Of a stretch of 37,501 nt of DNA, positions 24,990-36,424 are shown in pieces; position 1 is the first letter of the stretch; every line of letters starts with the position of its first letter. The notes under the pieces are model-generated. The model was not told the origin of the DNA and made no database searches. It saw only the letters and a program-made list of their open reading frames with translations. The stretch spans positions 1 through 37,501 of the forward strand of contig JAHEJM010000033.1 in assembly GCA_024638815.1 (NCBI GenBank), read 5' to 3'. A program made the position numbers and the translations under genes. Origin of the DNA: Acidimicrobiales bacterium (lineage in GTDB: Bacteria > Actinomycetota > Acidimicrobiia > Acidimicrobiales > SZUA-35).

Positions 24990-25017
24990 CTCAGCGACGT
25001 TTGGTAGGAGGCCAAAC
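24990..25017. repeat. Short intergenic element resembling the ispF downstream repeat
   Basis: CTCAGCGACGTTTGG at 24990-25004 matches 14 of 15 bases of CTCGGCGACGTTTGG found twice downstream of ispF. Here GTTTGG and CCAAAC (25012-25017) form a small hairpin around TAGGAGG. It lies between disA and the hydrolase gene. It could be a dispersed intergenic motif or chance. Confidence 0.35.
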
Positions 25018-25086
25018 TCGGGGAGAGGTGGCCGACATCGAACACGCAATCCTCGGGTGTGGTCGACTCCCCGATCGAGGGACTCA

Positions 25087-26157
25087 TCAATACTGGTCGA
25101 TGATTGAATCACCAGCAAGCCGGGCGGCACCATCCTTCAGTGCCCTGGCCCGGGCCGCCCCGATGCCCTCGACCGCCTCCAGCTCGGCGGTGGTGGCACC
25201 CAGAATCTTGCGCAGCGTGCCGAAGTGCGCCACCACGCGCATGACATGGATCTCGTTGACCTGAGGCAGTTTGGACAGCAGTCGGAAACCCTTGGGTTCA
25301 CAACTCTCGTCGAGATTGCCCGACGGGCCCAACAGATGCAGGGTCCGAGCCAGGCGCTCGTCGTCGAACAGGGCCTCGTCATCCAGTTCTGCCAGCGCCT
25401 CCATGGCGTCCTCGGAGCGCAGGTCGGATCCGGGCTGCAGGTAGTCGATGATCAAGAGGCGCCGCTCGTCCTCGACCCCAACCATCAACTCCTCGAGTTG
25501 TAGCCGGACCAGACGGCCGTCGGTGCCCAGCTCGAGGAGGTTGAACTCGATCTCGGTGGAGATGCGAAGCACCATCTCCATGCGCTGGAGCACCTCGACC
25601 ACATGACGCACCGTGACCAGATCCTCGGCCTCCAGCGCCGATAGCTTGCGAGACACCTGCTGGAGGCGAGCCCGGTACCGCTCCAGGGTTTGCAGGGCCT
25701 GGTTCGATCGCTCCAGGAGACGGCTGGTGGAGTGGATCTGGGTGACCTGGTCGCCGATATAGACCTGGATCTGTTTGCGGGACTCCGACACCGCAACCAC
25801 CGGTGTGTTGAGCATACGGGCCACCCGTTCGGCCGTGCGGTGCCGGGTGCCGGTCTCCGACGTGGGCACATTGGGATTGGGGACCAGATGCACGTTGGCC
25901 CGGGCGATGCGACTGACGTCGGAGGCCAGGATGATCGCACCGTCCATCTTGGCCAGCTCGGAGAGGCGCTGGGGGGTGAAGGCGGCGTCCAGCAGGAACC
26001 CGCCGGAGCAGATGTTCAAGACCTCGGGCCCGTCCCCGATGACGATGAGACCGCCGCGCCCCGACTGCAACACACGGTCAAGCCCCTCTCGCAGCGGTGA
26101 GCCGGGCGCAATCAGGGACAACGTCCGAGTCAGCGCGGCATCTGATCGCAGATCCAT
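25087..26157 (-). CDS. disA: DNA integrity scanning protein, diadenylate cyclase
   Basis: 356 residues, standard length. The N-terminal diadenylate cyclase domain has the catalytic KMDGAIILASD (Asp72-Gly-Ala) and GTRHRTAER (RHR at 105-107). A helical linker follows. The C-terminal helix-hairpin-helix, including AVEGIGAARARALKDG, binds branched DNA. DisA makes c-di-AMP from two ATP in the octameric form and stops when it meets recombination intermediates. The ATG at 26157 was chosen to fit the family; the frame runs 22 codons further with non-family sequence. It follows radA after 158 bases on the same strand, the conserved radA-disA pairing. Confidence 0.96.
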   Translation of the reverse strand: MDLRSDAALTRTLSLIAPGSPLREGLDRVLQSGRGGLIVIGDGPEVLNICSGGFLLDAAFTPQRLSELAKMDGAIILASDVSRIARANVHLVPNPNVPTSETGTRHRTAERVARMLNTPVVAVSESRKQIQVYIGDQVTQIHSTSRLLERSNQALQTLERYRARLQQVSRKLSALEAEDLVTVRHVVEVLQRMEMVLRISTEIEFNLLELGTDGRLVRLQLEELMVGVEDERRLLIIDYLQPGSDLRSEDAMEALAELDDEALFDDERLARTLHLLGPSGNLDESCEPKGFRLLSKLPQVNEIHVMRVVAHFGTLRKILGATTAELEAVEGIGAARARALKDGAARLAGDSIIDQY

Positions 26158-26315
26158 ACATGCCCATGGTACTTTCACTTGGCGGTCGATGCCTTGAGCA
26201 TTGAGGCAAGACTTTGTCGCCACGGGAACTCGAGGTCGCGGCCCGAGGCCGTATCCCGAAACACGTCGACCAGATTCGCTCTCGACGACGATGCCCGGCG
26301 TCCTGGCCGGGGCTC

Positions 26316-27695
26316 TCAGCGGGCCGAGTCCAATTCCTGAGGGGTGAGAGCCAGGGCCTCGGAAAGAGTACCGGCCCGAATGAGGCGAAGGCCGGTGGGG
26401 CCATCACCGGCCGACGGAGGCACCACTGCGGTTCGGAAGCCCATGCGATACGCCTCCTGGAGGCGAAGTTCGAGCATGGGCACGGTGCGCAACTCACCGC
26501 CCAGGCCGACCTCGCCACAGGCCACCACGTCGGGGGCGATGGGGGCGCCGTCGATGGCCGAGGCCAGGGCGAGTGCCACGGCCAGGTCACCGGCCGGCTC
26601 GTCCACGGTGGCGCCGCCGGCAACCGACAGGAAAACGTCGGCGGTGCCGGCCCGATAGCCCGCCCTGCTGGCCAGCACGGCAGCCACCAGGTCCACCCGG
26701 CGACCGACCAGCCCCTGAACCGCCATTTGGCCGCTGCGCCCCGTCACCGGAGCCACCAAGGCCTGGACCTCGGCCAGGAACGGGCGTCGCCCGGCCAACG
26801 CCGGCGCAACCACCGATCCGGGGAGCGACGGCCGACGGTCCTGGAGGTAGCGCCGGGACGGGTCGGGGACGGCCTGGAGCCCGGAACCGGTCATCTCGAA
26901 GATGCCGATCTCACTGGTGGGGCCGAAGCGGTGCTTGGCCGCCCGCAGGAACCGCAGGCTACCGTGGCCGTCGCCGTCGAAGGTGACCACGGTGTCGACC
27001 ATGTGTTCCAACAGCCGGGGCCCGGCGATCGAGCCCTCCTTGGTGACATGCCCGATGATCAGCAGCGACACCCCGGTTGCCTTGGCCCCGTCGATGAGTC
27101 GGCCGGCCACGGCCTTGACCTGGCTTATCGAGCCGGGAGCGGTGTCGACCGAGTCGTCCCGCATTGTCTGGATGGAATCGATGATCAACAACTGGGGTTG
27201 CCGATGGGTCATGGCGGTGACCGCAGTATCGACGGAGACGTCGTCGACCACGAGCAGCCCGGCGGGGATGGGACCGAGGCGACCGGCCCGTGCCGCCACC
27301 TGACTGGGGGCCTCCTCACCGGCGACCAGAACCACGGAGCTGCCGGCGCCGGCGACGGCCGTGGCCATCTGCAGGGTGAGGGTGGACTTGCCCACGCCGG
27401 GTTCGCCGGCCAGGAGGGTGACCGAACCCGGGGTCAGCCCGCCACCGAGCACCCGGTCGACCTCGTCGACCCCAACCGGGAACGGCAGGGCCAAGTCGGG
27501 GTCGACCTGGTGGAGGGGTTGCAGGTTGGAACCGCCGTCCATGCCGGACCCACCCCGCAGACGCGACGGCCGGCGGGCCGAACGCTCGGCCTCGGCCATG
27601 GTGGCCCACGCCGAACAGCCCGGGCAGCGACCGGTCCAGGCCGGAGCCTCGGTTCCACAATCGGTACAGACGAAGATGCGCCTCGGTTTGGCCAT
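26316..27695 (-). CDS. radA: DNA repair protein RadA
   Basis: 459 residues. An N-terminal zinc finger (Cys10, Cys13, Cys24, Cys27 in CTDCG and RCPGC) leads to the RecA-like ATPase with Walker A GEPGVGKST (97-105). The C-terminal Lon-like domain follows, with ALASAIDGAPIAPDVVACGE as family region. The RadA-specific KNRFG motif appears as KHRFG (253-257), an Asn-to-His change in a motif that links ATP use to branch migration. RadA extends recombination intermediates with RecA and helps fork repair. The ATG at 27695 lies nine bases after the MFS stop, so it is probably co-transcribed with the genes from clpC onward; disA follows. Confidence 0.96.
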   Translation of the reverse strand: MAKPRRIFVCTDCGTEAPAWTGRCPGCSAWATMAEAERSARRPSRLRGGSGMDGGSNLQPLHQVDPDLALPFPVGVDEVDRVLGGGLTPGSVTLLAGEPGVGKSTLTLQMATAVAGAGSSVVLVAGEEAPSQVAARAGRLGPIPAGLLVVDDVSVDTAVTAMTHRQPQLLIIDSIQTMRDDSVDTAPGSISQVKAVAGRLIDGAKATGVSLLIIGHVTKEGSIAGPRLLEHMVDTVVTFDGDGHGSLRFLRAAKHRFGPTSEIGIFEMTGSGLQAVPDPSRRYLQDRRPSLPGSVVAPALAGRRPFLAEVQALVAPVTGRSGQMAVQGLVGRRVDLVAAVLASRAGYRAGTADVFLSVAGGATVDEPAGDLAVALALASAIDGAPIAPDVVACGEVGLGGELRTVPMLELRLQEAYRMGFRTAVVPPSAGDGPTGLRLIRAGTLSEALALTPQELDSAR

Positions 27696-27704
27696 GGGCA
27701 AAGA

Positions 27705-29024
27705 CTACTGAGCGGGTCTGACAGCCTCGGTCGAGACCGATGGCCTCCGGTCGACGAGCACGGCGGCCGAGATGACGGCCAGGATCAGGCAGACGGTCCA
27801 GACCGGCTGGTAGCTGCCGGTTGCGTCGACAATCCAGCCGGCGGCCGGCGAGCCCAGGCTGAGGCCGCCGAGAAAGCCGAGCATGACCACGCCCGAAGCC
27901 CGACCGGCCTGTAGTCGGGGCACGGTGACAATGATGGCAAGCATGGCCACGGCGTTCCAAGCGGCGATTCCGACGGCGTTCAGCACCGTCGACGGCCACG
28001 GCAACCAGGCCCCGACCCACGGGGTGGCCAGTAGCGACAGGCAATAGGCGGCGCCGACCAGGGCCAGCATGGCGAGCATGGGCGACGGCGCAATCCTCGT
28101 CTCGGCCAATCGTCCGACCACCACCCGAACCCCGACTCCCAACAAGCCGGTGACGGCCACCAGCAAGCCGGCAACGGTGACCGACAGACCGACCGTCTCA
28201 TGGGCCCACAGGGGAAAGAACCGGCTGGTGGCCCCGCCCACCGTGCCCATGAACAGGGCGTACAGAGCGAGTCGCCAGATCCACGGATCCAGCTGGTTCG
28301 AGGCCCCGGCCGAGTCCACCGTCCTCCCTGCGCCGCCATCGGCCCTTGCGCCAACCCCATGTCCTGCGACCTCGGCCCGGTCGGCTGCGGGCCGGGCGAC
28401 GTCGTGGTCGTTGTCGTCCCCGTCACGGTCGAGCAGCTCCCGTGCCTGGGGCGGCAATGCCACCATGACCAGCAGTGCGGCGCCACCGAAGGCCGCGGCG
28501 TAGACCCAGCTCGCCCCCCGCCAACCGAACCATAGGGCCAGGGTGGGCAGGGTCAAGCCGGAGAGGAAGATGCCCACCTGCACGCCGGACTGTTTGATTC
28601 CGGTGATGGTGCCCCGCCGTCCGGGGGCCACCCGTTCTGCGATGAGGGCGTTGGTGGCCGGATTACCCCAACCCTGGGGTATGCCGGCGACCACGGCCGA
28701 CACCGCCAGCATGATCACACTGGTCGATGCCGCCATCAGCCCCATGCCCAGGCCGCTGAGGACAAGGGTGACGAGTATGGAGGTTCGGGCCCCGATGCGA
28801 TCGGTGAGACGACCCGATGACGGAGCGGTCAGGGCCCCCACCATCGTGTTGACGGCACCGACCACGCCGATCTCGGTCCGGCTCATCGAGAACTCGGCCA
28901 GCAGATCGACGGTGAGCACGGCCATGGCGAAGATCTGGAACGACGACGCCGTCATCGCCCACACCAGGGTGGCCAGCAGGGCGGACCGGTTCTTGATCTC
29001 GTGGACCGGAGCGGTTGCGGTCAT
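27705..29024 (-). CDS. MFS transporter
   Basis: 439 residues with about 12 hydrophobic helices in two halves. The loop between helices 2 and 3 has the MFS motif A, here GRLTDRIGAR, and the second half repeats a weaker copy (GRLAETRI). The central cytoplasmic loop of about 55 residues is highly charged (repeated Asp, Ala, Arg). The pattern fits a sugar-phosphate/nitrate-like or drug-type member of the superfamily, but the substrate cannot be told. It lies 23 bases after the lipoprotein-HAD gene and nine bases before radA, an unusual place for a transporter. Confidence 0.9.
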   Translation of the reverse strand: MTATAPVHEIKNRSALLATLVWAMTASSFQIFAMAVLTVDLLAEFSMSRTEIGVVGAVNTMVGALTAPSSGRLTDRIGARTSILVTLVLSGLGMGLMAASTSVIMLAVSAVVAGIPQGWGNPATNALIAERVAPGRRGTITGIKQSGVQVGIFLSGLTLPTLALWFGWRGASWVYAAAFGGAALLVMVALPPQARELLDRDGDDNDHDVARPAADRAEVAGHGVGARADGGAGRTVDSAGASNQLDPWIWRLALYALFMGTVGGATSRFFPLWAHETVGLSVTVAGLLVAVTGLLGVGVRVVVGRLAETRIAPSPMLAMLALVGAAYCLSLLATPWVGAWLPWPSTVLNAVGIAAWNAVAMLAIIVTVPRLQAGRASGVVMLGFLGGLSLGSPAAGWIVDATGSYQPVWTVCLILAVISAAVLVDRRPSVSTEAVRPAQ

Positions 29025-29047
29025 GGGGTTCGACGGCGATGAGGATC

Positions 29048-30640
29048 TCAGCCGCCCGACGGTTCCTCTCCGGTGATGGAGGCCGCCATCTCGGTCGAGA
29101 ACCCATCGTCGTCTCCGAGATCGAAGGTGCGCAATAGCTCGTGGCCCCGGGCCTCCTCCCGTTCACCGTCGGGGTTGAACCAGGCGGTGCCGAAACCGTA
29201 CTGACGAGCTTCGTCCAGGGTGTCGAGGCTGTCGTCGATGACGAGAATTCGCTCCGCGGGCTCGCCGGTGACCCGGCGCAGCACCTCGAAAATCGGCCGG
29301 TCCGGCTTGCGAACCCCGACCGAACCGCTGACCACCCACGGGTCGATCAGACCCTCGAGGCTGTGGTTTCGTCGCAGTTTGGTGGCCCACTGGGCGCCGT
29401 CGTTGGTGATGCAGGCGGCCCGAATGCCATGGGATCGTAGCCGGCGCAAGTACTTGACCACTCCCGGCATGAGCTGGTGACGACCGAGATAGGCGGCGTC
29501 GAGTTCGTTCACAACCCCCTCCACCCCGATCGAAGGCCAGAACGCGGCCGATGTCATACGACCGAGACTGACCTGACGGGCCCGAGCCGCGATGTCCTCG
29601 GCCGACACGGTGGAACCCCGCTCCCGGGCAAAGGGAACCAGCAGCTTGTTGATGTCGTCGCCCTCCCGATACAGCACACCCATGCCGTCGAGAGCCACCA
29701 CCCGGAACTGACGCTGACCGTTCCCCCCGGTGCCACCGGGCTGAGTGCGACCGGTCGAGCCGGCCCGGCCCGAACCGGTGCCGCGACCGGCCGGTGCGGC
29801 ACGACGACCCTGGGCATCGACCGGACGTTTCTTGGGCGCCGGTTTGCGGCGACGGCCGCTGATGAAGCGAAGGAGCCGGGCGAACAACAGTAGGCCTGCG
29901 AGCACCGCGGCCACCACGGCCACGCCCCGCAGGACCTGGGCCGTGATGGAGCGCCGGGCCGAGGCCAGGGCCACGTCGACCCGTTCCCGCCGGGCCATCG
30001 TGACCCCCCATTGCGACGTCACCGACGACTCCGATTGGTCGAAGGCGGCGTTCGACTCGTCCTCCTGGATCTCTCCAGGAACGGTTACCGACAGTTGCAC
30101 GCTCAGGTCCTGCCCGTTGGCGCCGTAATACTCGGCGATGTCCTGCAGGCTCCGACCCAGCGCCGCCTCCAGTTCGGAGTCGGTGAACTCGCCGAACCCG
30201 TCGGTGGTGTCGATGACGCCGTTGACCTCATAGTCGAGCCGACCGAAGCTCTGTTCCCGGGTCAGGGTGAAGTCCTGGAACAAACCGGTTTGGCCACCCA
30301 GCTCACCCATCACCTCGGCGAACTGGGGTGGGGTACCGAACGCCTTCGAGGCGATGACCGTCACGTTGCCGGCCTCGCCCTCGGTCGGGGGCTCGATCTG
30401 CCAGCCGGCCTGGGCCAAGTCGGACAGCGGGATACCGGCCGAGTCCCGATCAAGGTCGAGCAGGCGGTCGGCGGCCTCCTGATCGAGTACGGCCTTGGCC
30501 ACGACCATGCCCGAGCCGTCGGGTTCGACGTCGACATCGACCTGAAGGTCGGCCCGGCACGAGGTGGCGACGGCAGCGAACAGCAGCAACCCGACCAGAC
30601 GCCACAACCGGTACTTTGGGCTCAAAACGCGACGAACCAC
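29048..30640 (-). CDS. Fusion: LppM-like lipoprotein domain, transmembrane helix, cytoplasmic HAD domain
   Basis: 530 residues. Residues 1-28 are a lipoprotein signal ending in a lipobox-like VATSC (Cys28). Residues 29-237 resemble the LppM extracellular domain (VDVDVEPDGSGMVVAKAVLD). A transmembrane helix spans about 238-260, followed by the basic stop-transfer FISGRRRK and a Gly/Arg/Pro linker. Residues about 312-500 form a HAD-superfamily domain: motif I VVALDGMGVLY (nucleophile Asp318), motif II CITNDG (Thr412), motif III RKPDRPIF (Lys445) and motif IV VIDDSLDTLDEA (Asp469-Asp470). Met320 replaces the second Asp of the usual DxD, as in haloacid-dehalogenase-type members, so phosphatase activity is doubtful. 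One continuous frame covers it all. GTG start; 50 bases after clpC. Confidence 0.82.
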   Translation of the reverse strand: MVRRVLSPKYRLWRLVGLLLFAAVATSCRADLQVDVDVEPDGSGMVVAKAVLDQEAADRLLDLDRDSAGIPLSDLAQAGWQIEPPTEGEAGNVTVIASKAFGTPPQFAEVMGELGGQTGLFQDFTLTREQSFGRLDYEVNGVIDTTDGFGEFTDSELEAALGRSLQDIAEYYGANGQDLSVQLSVTVPGEIQEDESNAAFDQSESSVTSQWGVTMARRERVDVALASARRSITAQVLRGVAVVAAVLAGLLLFARLLRFISGRRRKPAPKKRPVDAQGRRAAPAGRGTGSGRAGSTGRTQPGGTGGNGQRQFRVVALDGMGVLYREGDDINKLLVPFARERGSTVSAEDIAARARQVSLGRMTSAAFWPSIGVEGVVNELDAAYLGRHQLMPGVVKYLRRLRSHGIRAACITNDGAQWATKLRRNHSLEGLIDPWVVSGSVGVRKPDRPIFEVLRRVTGEPAERILVIDDSLDTLDEARQYGFGTAWFNPDGEREEARGHELLRTFDLGDDDGFSTEMAASITGEEPSGG

Positions 30641-30690
30641 GGGTCCACACTACTGGCAAGACCCGTGGCTTCGTCCGCGGAGTTGGGGAC

Positions 30691-33225
<2,535 letters not shown>

Positions 33226-33507
33226 CAAAAATCTCCCATATTCGGGCAATCAGTCTTCGGCGTGAGGGGTGTCAATTCGTCAGTGGGTTGTCGTGATATC
33301 GGTCGACCGGTGACCGTTGGAGGGGGGGGTGAGAGGATTGGCGGCCGGCCACCGAGGTTACTTCCCAGCCTACCGGTGCCGGCGGGTGGTCGTTACTCGG
33401 GTCCACGCTGTGGTCTACGTCGTCGGGCGTCGTCTTGGTTGCGTTTGTGTCGATACTCGGTGCTTCCTGAGGCCCATAGTAGATAGTCGGCCGGAGTTCC
33501 TGAAATC
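33226..33507. other. Divergent promoter region clpC / polyprenyl synthase
   Basis: About 280 bases between two divergent starts. On the minus strand TTGACA at 33270-33275 is a good -35 for clpC. On the plus strand an AT-rich TAGTAGATAGT at 33477-33487 could hold the -10 of the synthase gene. No CtsR or ClgR-type operator was recognised. A run of nine G starts near 33321. Confidence 0.5.
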
Positions 33508-34635
33508 GTGAGCACGGGGGTGATGACCCATGAACGGTCGGTGGCTTCAAGAGTTGATAACCCCGCAACGGCGTCGGATATTCACGATCTTGCTCTTGCG
33601 GTGCATCCAGATGCGGTGGTCAGGGCGTACGGTGAAGATGTGGACGCTTCGCCTCTTGCCTCGCTGCCCACAGCGGTCGACGACAGTGCTCGCATCGAAT
33701 CGTGCCTGCTGGACACGGTTCGCATCGATGACGATCCCTATCTGACCGAGATCGCGTCCCATCTGATCAAGGCAGGCGGGAAACGGCAGAGGCCGTTCTT
33801 CACTATTAGCGCCGCCGCCACCGGGCTCGACGACGGTGTCTCCGTCGATTACGACGTGGTTCGGGGCGGGGTGGCGGTGGAGCTGGTTCAGGTCGGCTCG
33901 CTGTATCACGACGACGTCATCGACGAGGCCCAGATCCGGCGCAAGGTTTCCAGTGTCAATGCCCGGTGGGGCAACCTACGGGCCATCCTGGCCGGCGACT
34001 ACCTACTGGCCAAGGCCTCGGAGATCGCCGCCGATCTCGGTACCGAGGTGGCGGGATTGCTGGCCACCACCATCGGTGAGCTGTGCAAGGGTCAGGTTGC
34101 CGAGCTGCAGACGCTGTACGACGTGAACCGCACGGTCGAGCAGTACCTACCGTCGATCGCCGGCAAGACGGCGTCGCTGTTCGCCGCCGCCACCCGCATC
34201 GGGGGCATCGTTCCCGAGTTCGAGCGGTCGGTCATCGACACCCTCACCGAGTTCGGACGGCTGTACGGCATGGCGTTCCAGGTGGTGGACGACATTCTCG
34301 ATGTCATCGCCACCGACGAGCAACTGGGCAAACCGGCGGGGAGGGACATGCTCGAAGGCGTGTACTCGCTGCCGGTGATCTACACCCTGCAGTCCTCGGT
34401 GGGTGATGAGCTGGCCGAGCTGCTCGACGACGGCCTGGCCGAGGATGACCGCAAGGCCGCCATCGACTGTGTCCGCCGGGGCCCCGGCATCGATCAGGCC
34501 CTGGCGATGGCCACCAAGTTCGTGGACGGGGCCCGGGCCGAGATCCTCTCGGTGTCGGACAACAAGGCGGCAAATGCCCTGGCCGACACCGCCGGCTACC
34601 TGCTGACCACCGTGGAGCGGGTCCAGGCGGCATAG
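33508..34635 (+). CDS. Long-chain polyprenyl diphosphate synthase
   Basis: 375 residues. The trans-prenyltransferase motifs are present: GKRQRP (91-96), first Asp-rich motif DDVID (135-139) with IRRK after it, GQVAEL in the middle and second Asp-rich motif DDILD (261-265). Gly and Ser lie five and four residues before the first motif, where short-chain enzymes carry bulky aromatics, so a long product (C35-C50, menaquinone side chain) is likely. The N-terminal 60 residues are an extension without family motifs. The start is a GTG at 33508 with GGAG about 11 bases upstream; the ATG at 33523 is an alternative. It is divergent from clpC; no menaquinone gene lies nearby. Confidence 0.92.
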   Translation: MSTGVMTHERSVASRVDNPATASDIHDLALAVHPDAVVRAYGEDVDASPLASLPTAVDDSARIESCLLDTVRIDDDPYLTEIASHLIKAGGKRQRPFFTISAAATGLDDGVSVDYDVVRGGVAVELVQVGSLYHDDVIDEAQIRRKVSSVNARWGNLRAILAGDYLLAKASEIAADLGTEVAGLLATTIGELCKGQVAELQTLYDVNRTVEQYLPSIAGKTASLFAAATRIGGIVPEFERSVIDTLTEFGRLYGMAFQVVDDILDVIATDEQLGKPAGRDMLEGVYSLPVIYTLQSSVGDELAELLDDGLAEDDRKAAIDCVRRGPGIDQALAMATKFVDGARAEILSVSDNKAANALADTAGYLLTTVERVQAA

Positions 34636-34762
34636 CTTTCGCCCACCGCTGGGTGAGCCTGGGCGGCCGTCGACCAGAGCCGGCCCTGGAAGCGCGGCCG
34701 CAACCTTCAGCCGACCGAGAGTCGACGTTGAGCCGTATGCGGTGTGTGCACGTCGGCCGACC

Positions 34763-36004
34763 CTACTCCCGTTGAATGGTTTGTGGCCGGGGTGGTGGGG
34801 TTTCGTTGGGTGTGGCCGGTCTGGTGTGCCAGACCACTTTGCCACTGGGCCCAAGCTGCGAGTACAAGGTGAGGTTCTGTTGGTGGAGTTCCCGGTGGCA
34901 GGGCCCGCACAGCAGGGCGAGTTGGTCGATGTCGGTCCGGCCCTTGGCCGGTGCAGTCCACGGCACCAGGTGGTGCGCCTCGCAGCGCTGAGGTGATGCA
35001 CCGCAGCGAACACAGCCTCCATCCCGTACCGCCAGTCCGATGAACTGAGCGGCCGACGCGCGTCGCCGAGTCCGTCCCAGCCACAGGGGTTGGCCGGCGC
35101 TGTCGGTGAACATGGCATAGATCGGTGAGCCGGCAACGTACGAGGCGAAGACGTCGTCGGCGATCGGGCCGGTGCCGTGTTGGGTGGCCGGCTTGGCACC
35201 CAGGTCCTCCAGATTGATGGACACGACCACGGCTGGTTTCGATCGGCCGCCGGTGGCGGTGCCGTCGAAGAACTCGACCGCAGCGTCGAAAAGGCGGTGC
35301 TCCCATGGCGCGTGCTCGCCGACCGGTCGGTCACGACCACCCCCGGCTTGGTAGGCGGCATCGGCCGACACGCAGACCTGACTCCAGATCCGATCGATGA
35401 TGGAATCCGGCCCTTCCAACACCAGGGTGGCCATGTCGGGCTTGCCCTCTCCGGCCGGTCTGAAACCGCGCCGGCACCGGCGGGCCTGCATCTGCCGGCG
35501 AGAACGGTCATTCACCTGACCTCGGTCTGCGTTGTCCTCCAGGTGCCGGTCGACCGCGTGGTCGGTCTGTCCCGGTGACATGCCGGCGACGTCATCTATC
35601 AACTCTTCGGGGATGTGCCCGGTCTCCGGGTGGGCGGCTTTGGTCAAGGCGTCGAGTGAGTCGGCGGCGATGGACCCGTCGGCCACTTTGGCCTCCAGCG
35701 ACGAGTTGGCCGCCACGGCGGCGGCCCGGCGGGCGTCTCGGTTCACGCTGCGCTGCGACCGGCCCCTACCACCAAGCAGACCCCGGGCTCGTTTCCGGTC
35801 CGAGTTGGTGTCACCGGACGAACCGGCCACCCGGGCGGCAGCGACCAGCCGTTCACGTTCCAGCCGTTGTTCGTACTGCTGAGCCCGGCGAATAAACTCC
35901 CGGTCACCGAGAAGCTGAAGCGACAACACCAGGCGATCGAACAACGCATCGACGTTAAGAGGCTGGGCCGCCTCACTGTCGATCTTTTGTTCGATCAAGG
36001 TCAT
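34763..36004 (-). CDS. HNH endonuclease, DUF222/13E12 type
   Basis: 413 residues from the ATG at 36004. The N-terminal part is helical and charged (LLGDREFIRRAQQYEQRLER), like the DUF222 domain common in actinobacterial 13E12 proteins. The C-terminal HNH fold has paired CxxC knuckles (CVRCG from 331; LLCGPCH) and the catalytic AHHLVPW (His344-His345) and HRELH. These proteins bind zinc and should cut DNA, but the biological role of the family is unclear; many copies per genome are usual. No transposase or inverted repeats flank it. It is convergent with the polyprenyl synthase and divergent from vapB. Confidence 0.85.
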   Translation of the reverse strand: MTLIEQKIDSEAAQPLNVDALFDRLVLSLQLLGDREFIRRAQQYEQRLERERLVAAARVAGSSGDTNSDRKRARGLLGGRGRSQRSVNRDARRAAAVAANSSLEAKVADGSIAADSLDALTKAAHPETGHIPEELIDDVAGMSPGQTDHAVDRHLEDNADRGQVNDRSRRQMQARRCRRGFRPAGEGKPDMATLVLEGPDSIIDRIWSQVCVSADAAYQAGGGRDRPVGEHAPWEHRLFDAAVEFFDGTATGGRSKPAVVVSINLEDLGAKPATQHGTGPIADDVFASYVAGSPIYAMFTDSAGQPLWLGRTRRRASAAQFIGLAVRDGGCVRCGASPQRCEAHHLVPWTAPAKGRTDIDQLALLCGPCHRELHQQNLTLYSQLGPSGKVVWHTRPATPNETPPPRPQTIQRE

Positions 36005-36159
36005 GCCACCACAATAACCAAAGGGTGTGACATCCAAGGTCAGCGGTAGAGGCGTTCCACCACTGGTCGGGCGGGTCCCGCTTCTACGTTCCGATCCCGA
36101 GCGGCCTGATCGACATCAGTTGACGGCGTTGTGCGCTGGTGTTCCGACACGGATAGGCG

Positions 36160-36165
36160 TATAGT
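36160..36165 (+). promoter_or_regulatory. -10 element of the vapBC promoter, leaderless
   Basis: TATAGT lies seven bases before the vapB ATG at 36173, so transcription should start at or one base before the start codon. No ribosome-binding site is present. A TTGACG at 36120-36125 is too far upstream to serve as its -35. Confidence 0.6.
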
Positions 36166-36172
36166 TAAGCGC

Positions 36173-36421
36173 ATGCCACGCGTGCAGGTGTACCTCCCCG
36201 ACGATCTCCATGCGGAGCTCAAGAAGCGGGGCCTGCCCGCGTCGGAGTTGCTCCAGATCGCGCTCCGAGCTGAGCTCGAACGACAAGACGCGCTCGATGA
36301 GACGTCCCGGTACGTCGACGAACTGGTCGCCGAGGTCGGCGAGCCGGACCAACGGCAACGTGCTCATGCCGACGCCATCGTGCGGCGAATCCGCGACCGC
36401 TCCTTCCATCGCGTGAGCTGA
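36173..36421 (+). CDS. vapB: VapB-type antitoxin
   Basis: 82 residues. The N-terminus PRVQVYLPDDLHAELKKRG has the strand-helix pattern of a ribbon-helix-helix DNA-binding domain, followed by SELLQIALRAELERQD. The C-terminal half is charged and should wrap the toxin. Antitoxins of this type neutralise the PIN toxin and repress their own operon. The start is leaderless (see promoter). The toxin gene begins three bases after the stop. The family assignment rests on pattern and on the PIN neighbour. Confidence 0.82.
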   Translation: MPRVQVYLPDDLHAELKKRGLPASELLQIALRAELERQDALDETSRYVDELVAEVGEPDQRQRAHADAIVRRIRDRSFHRVS

Positions 36422-36424
36422 GAA

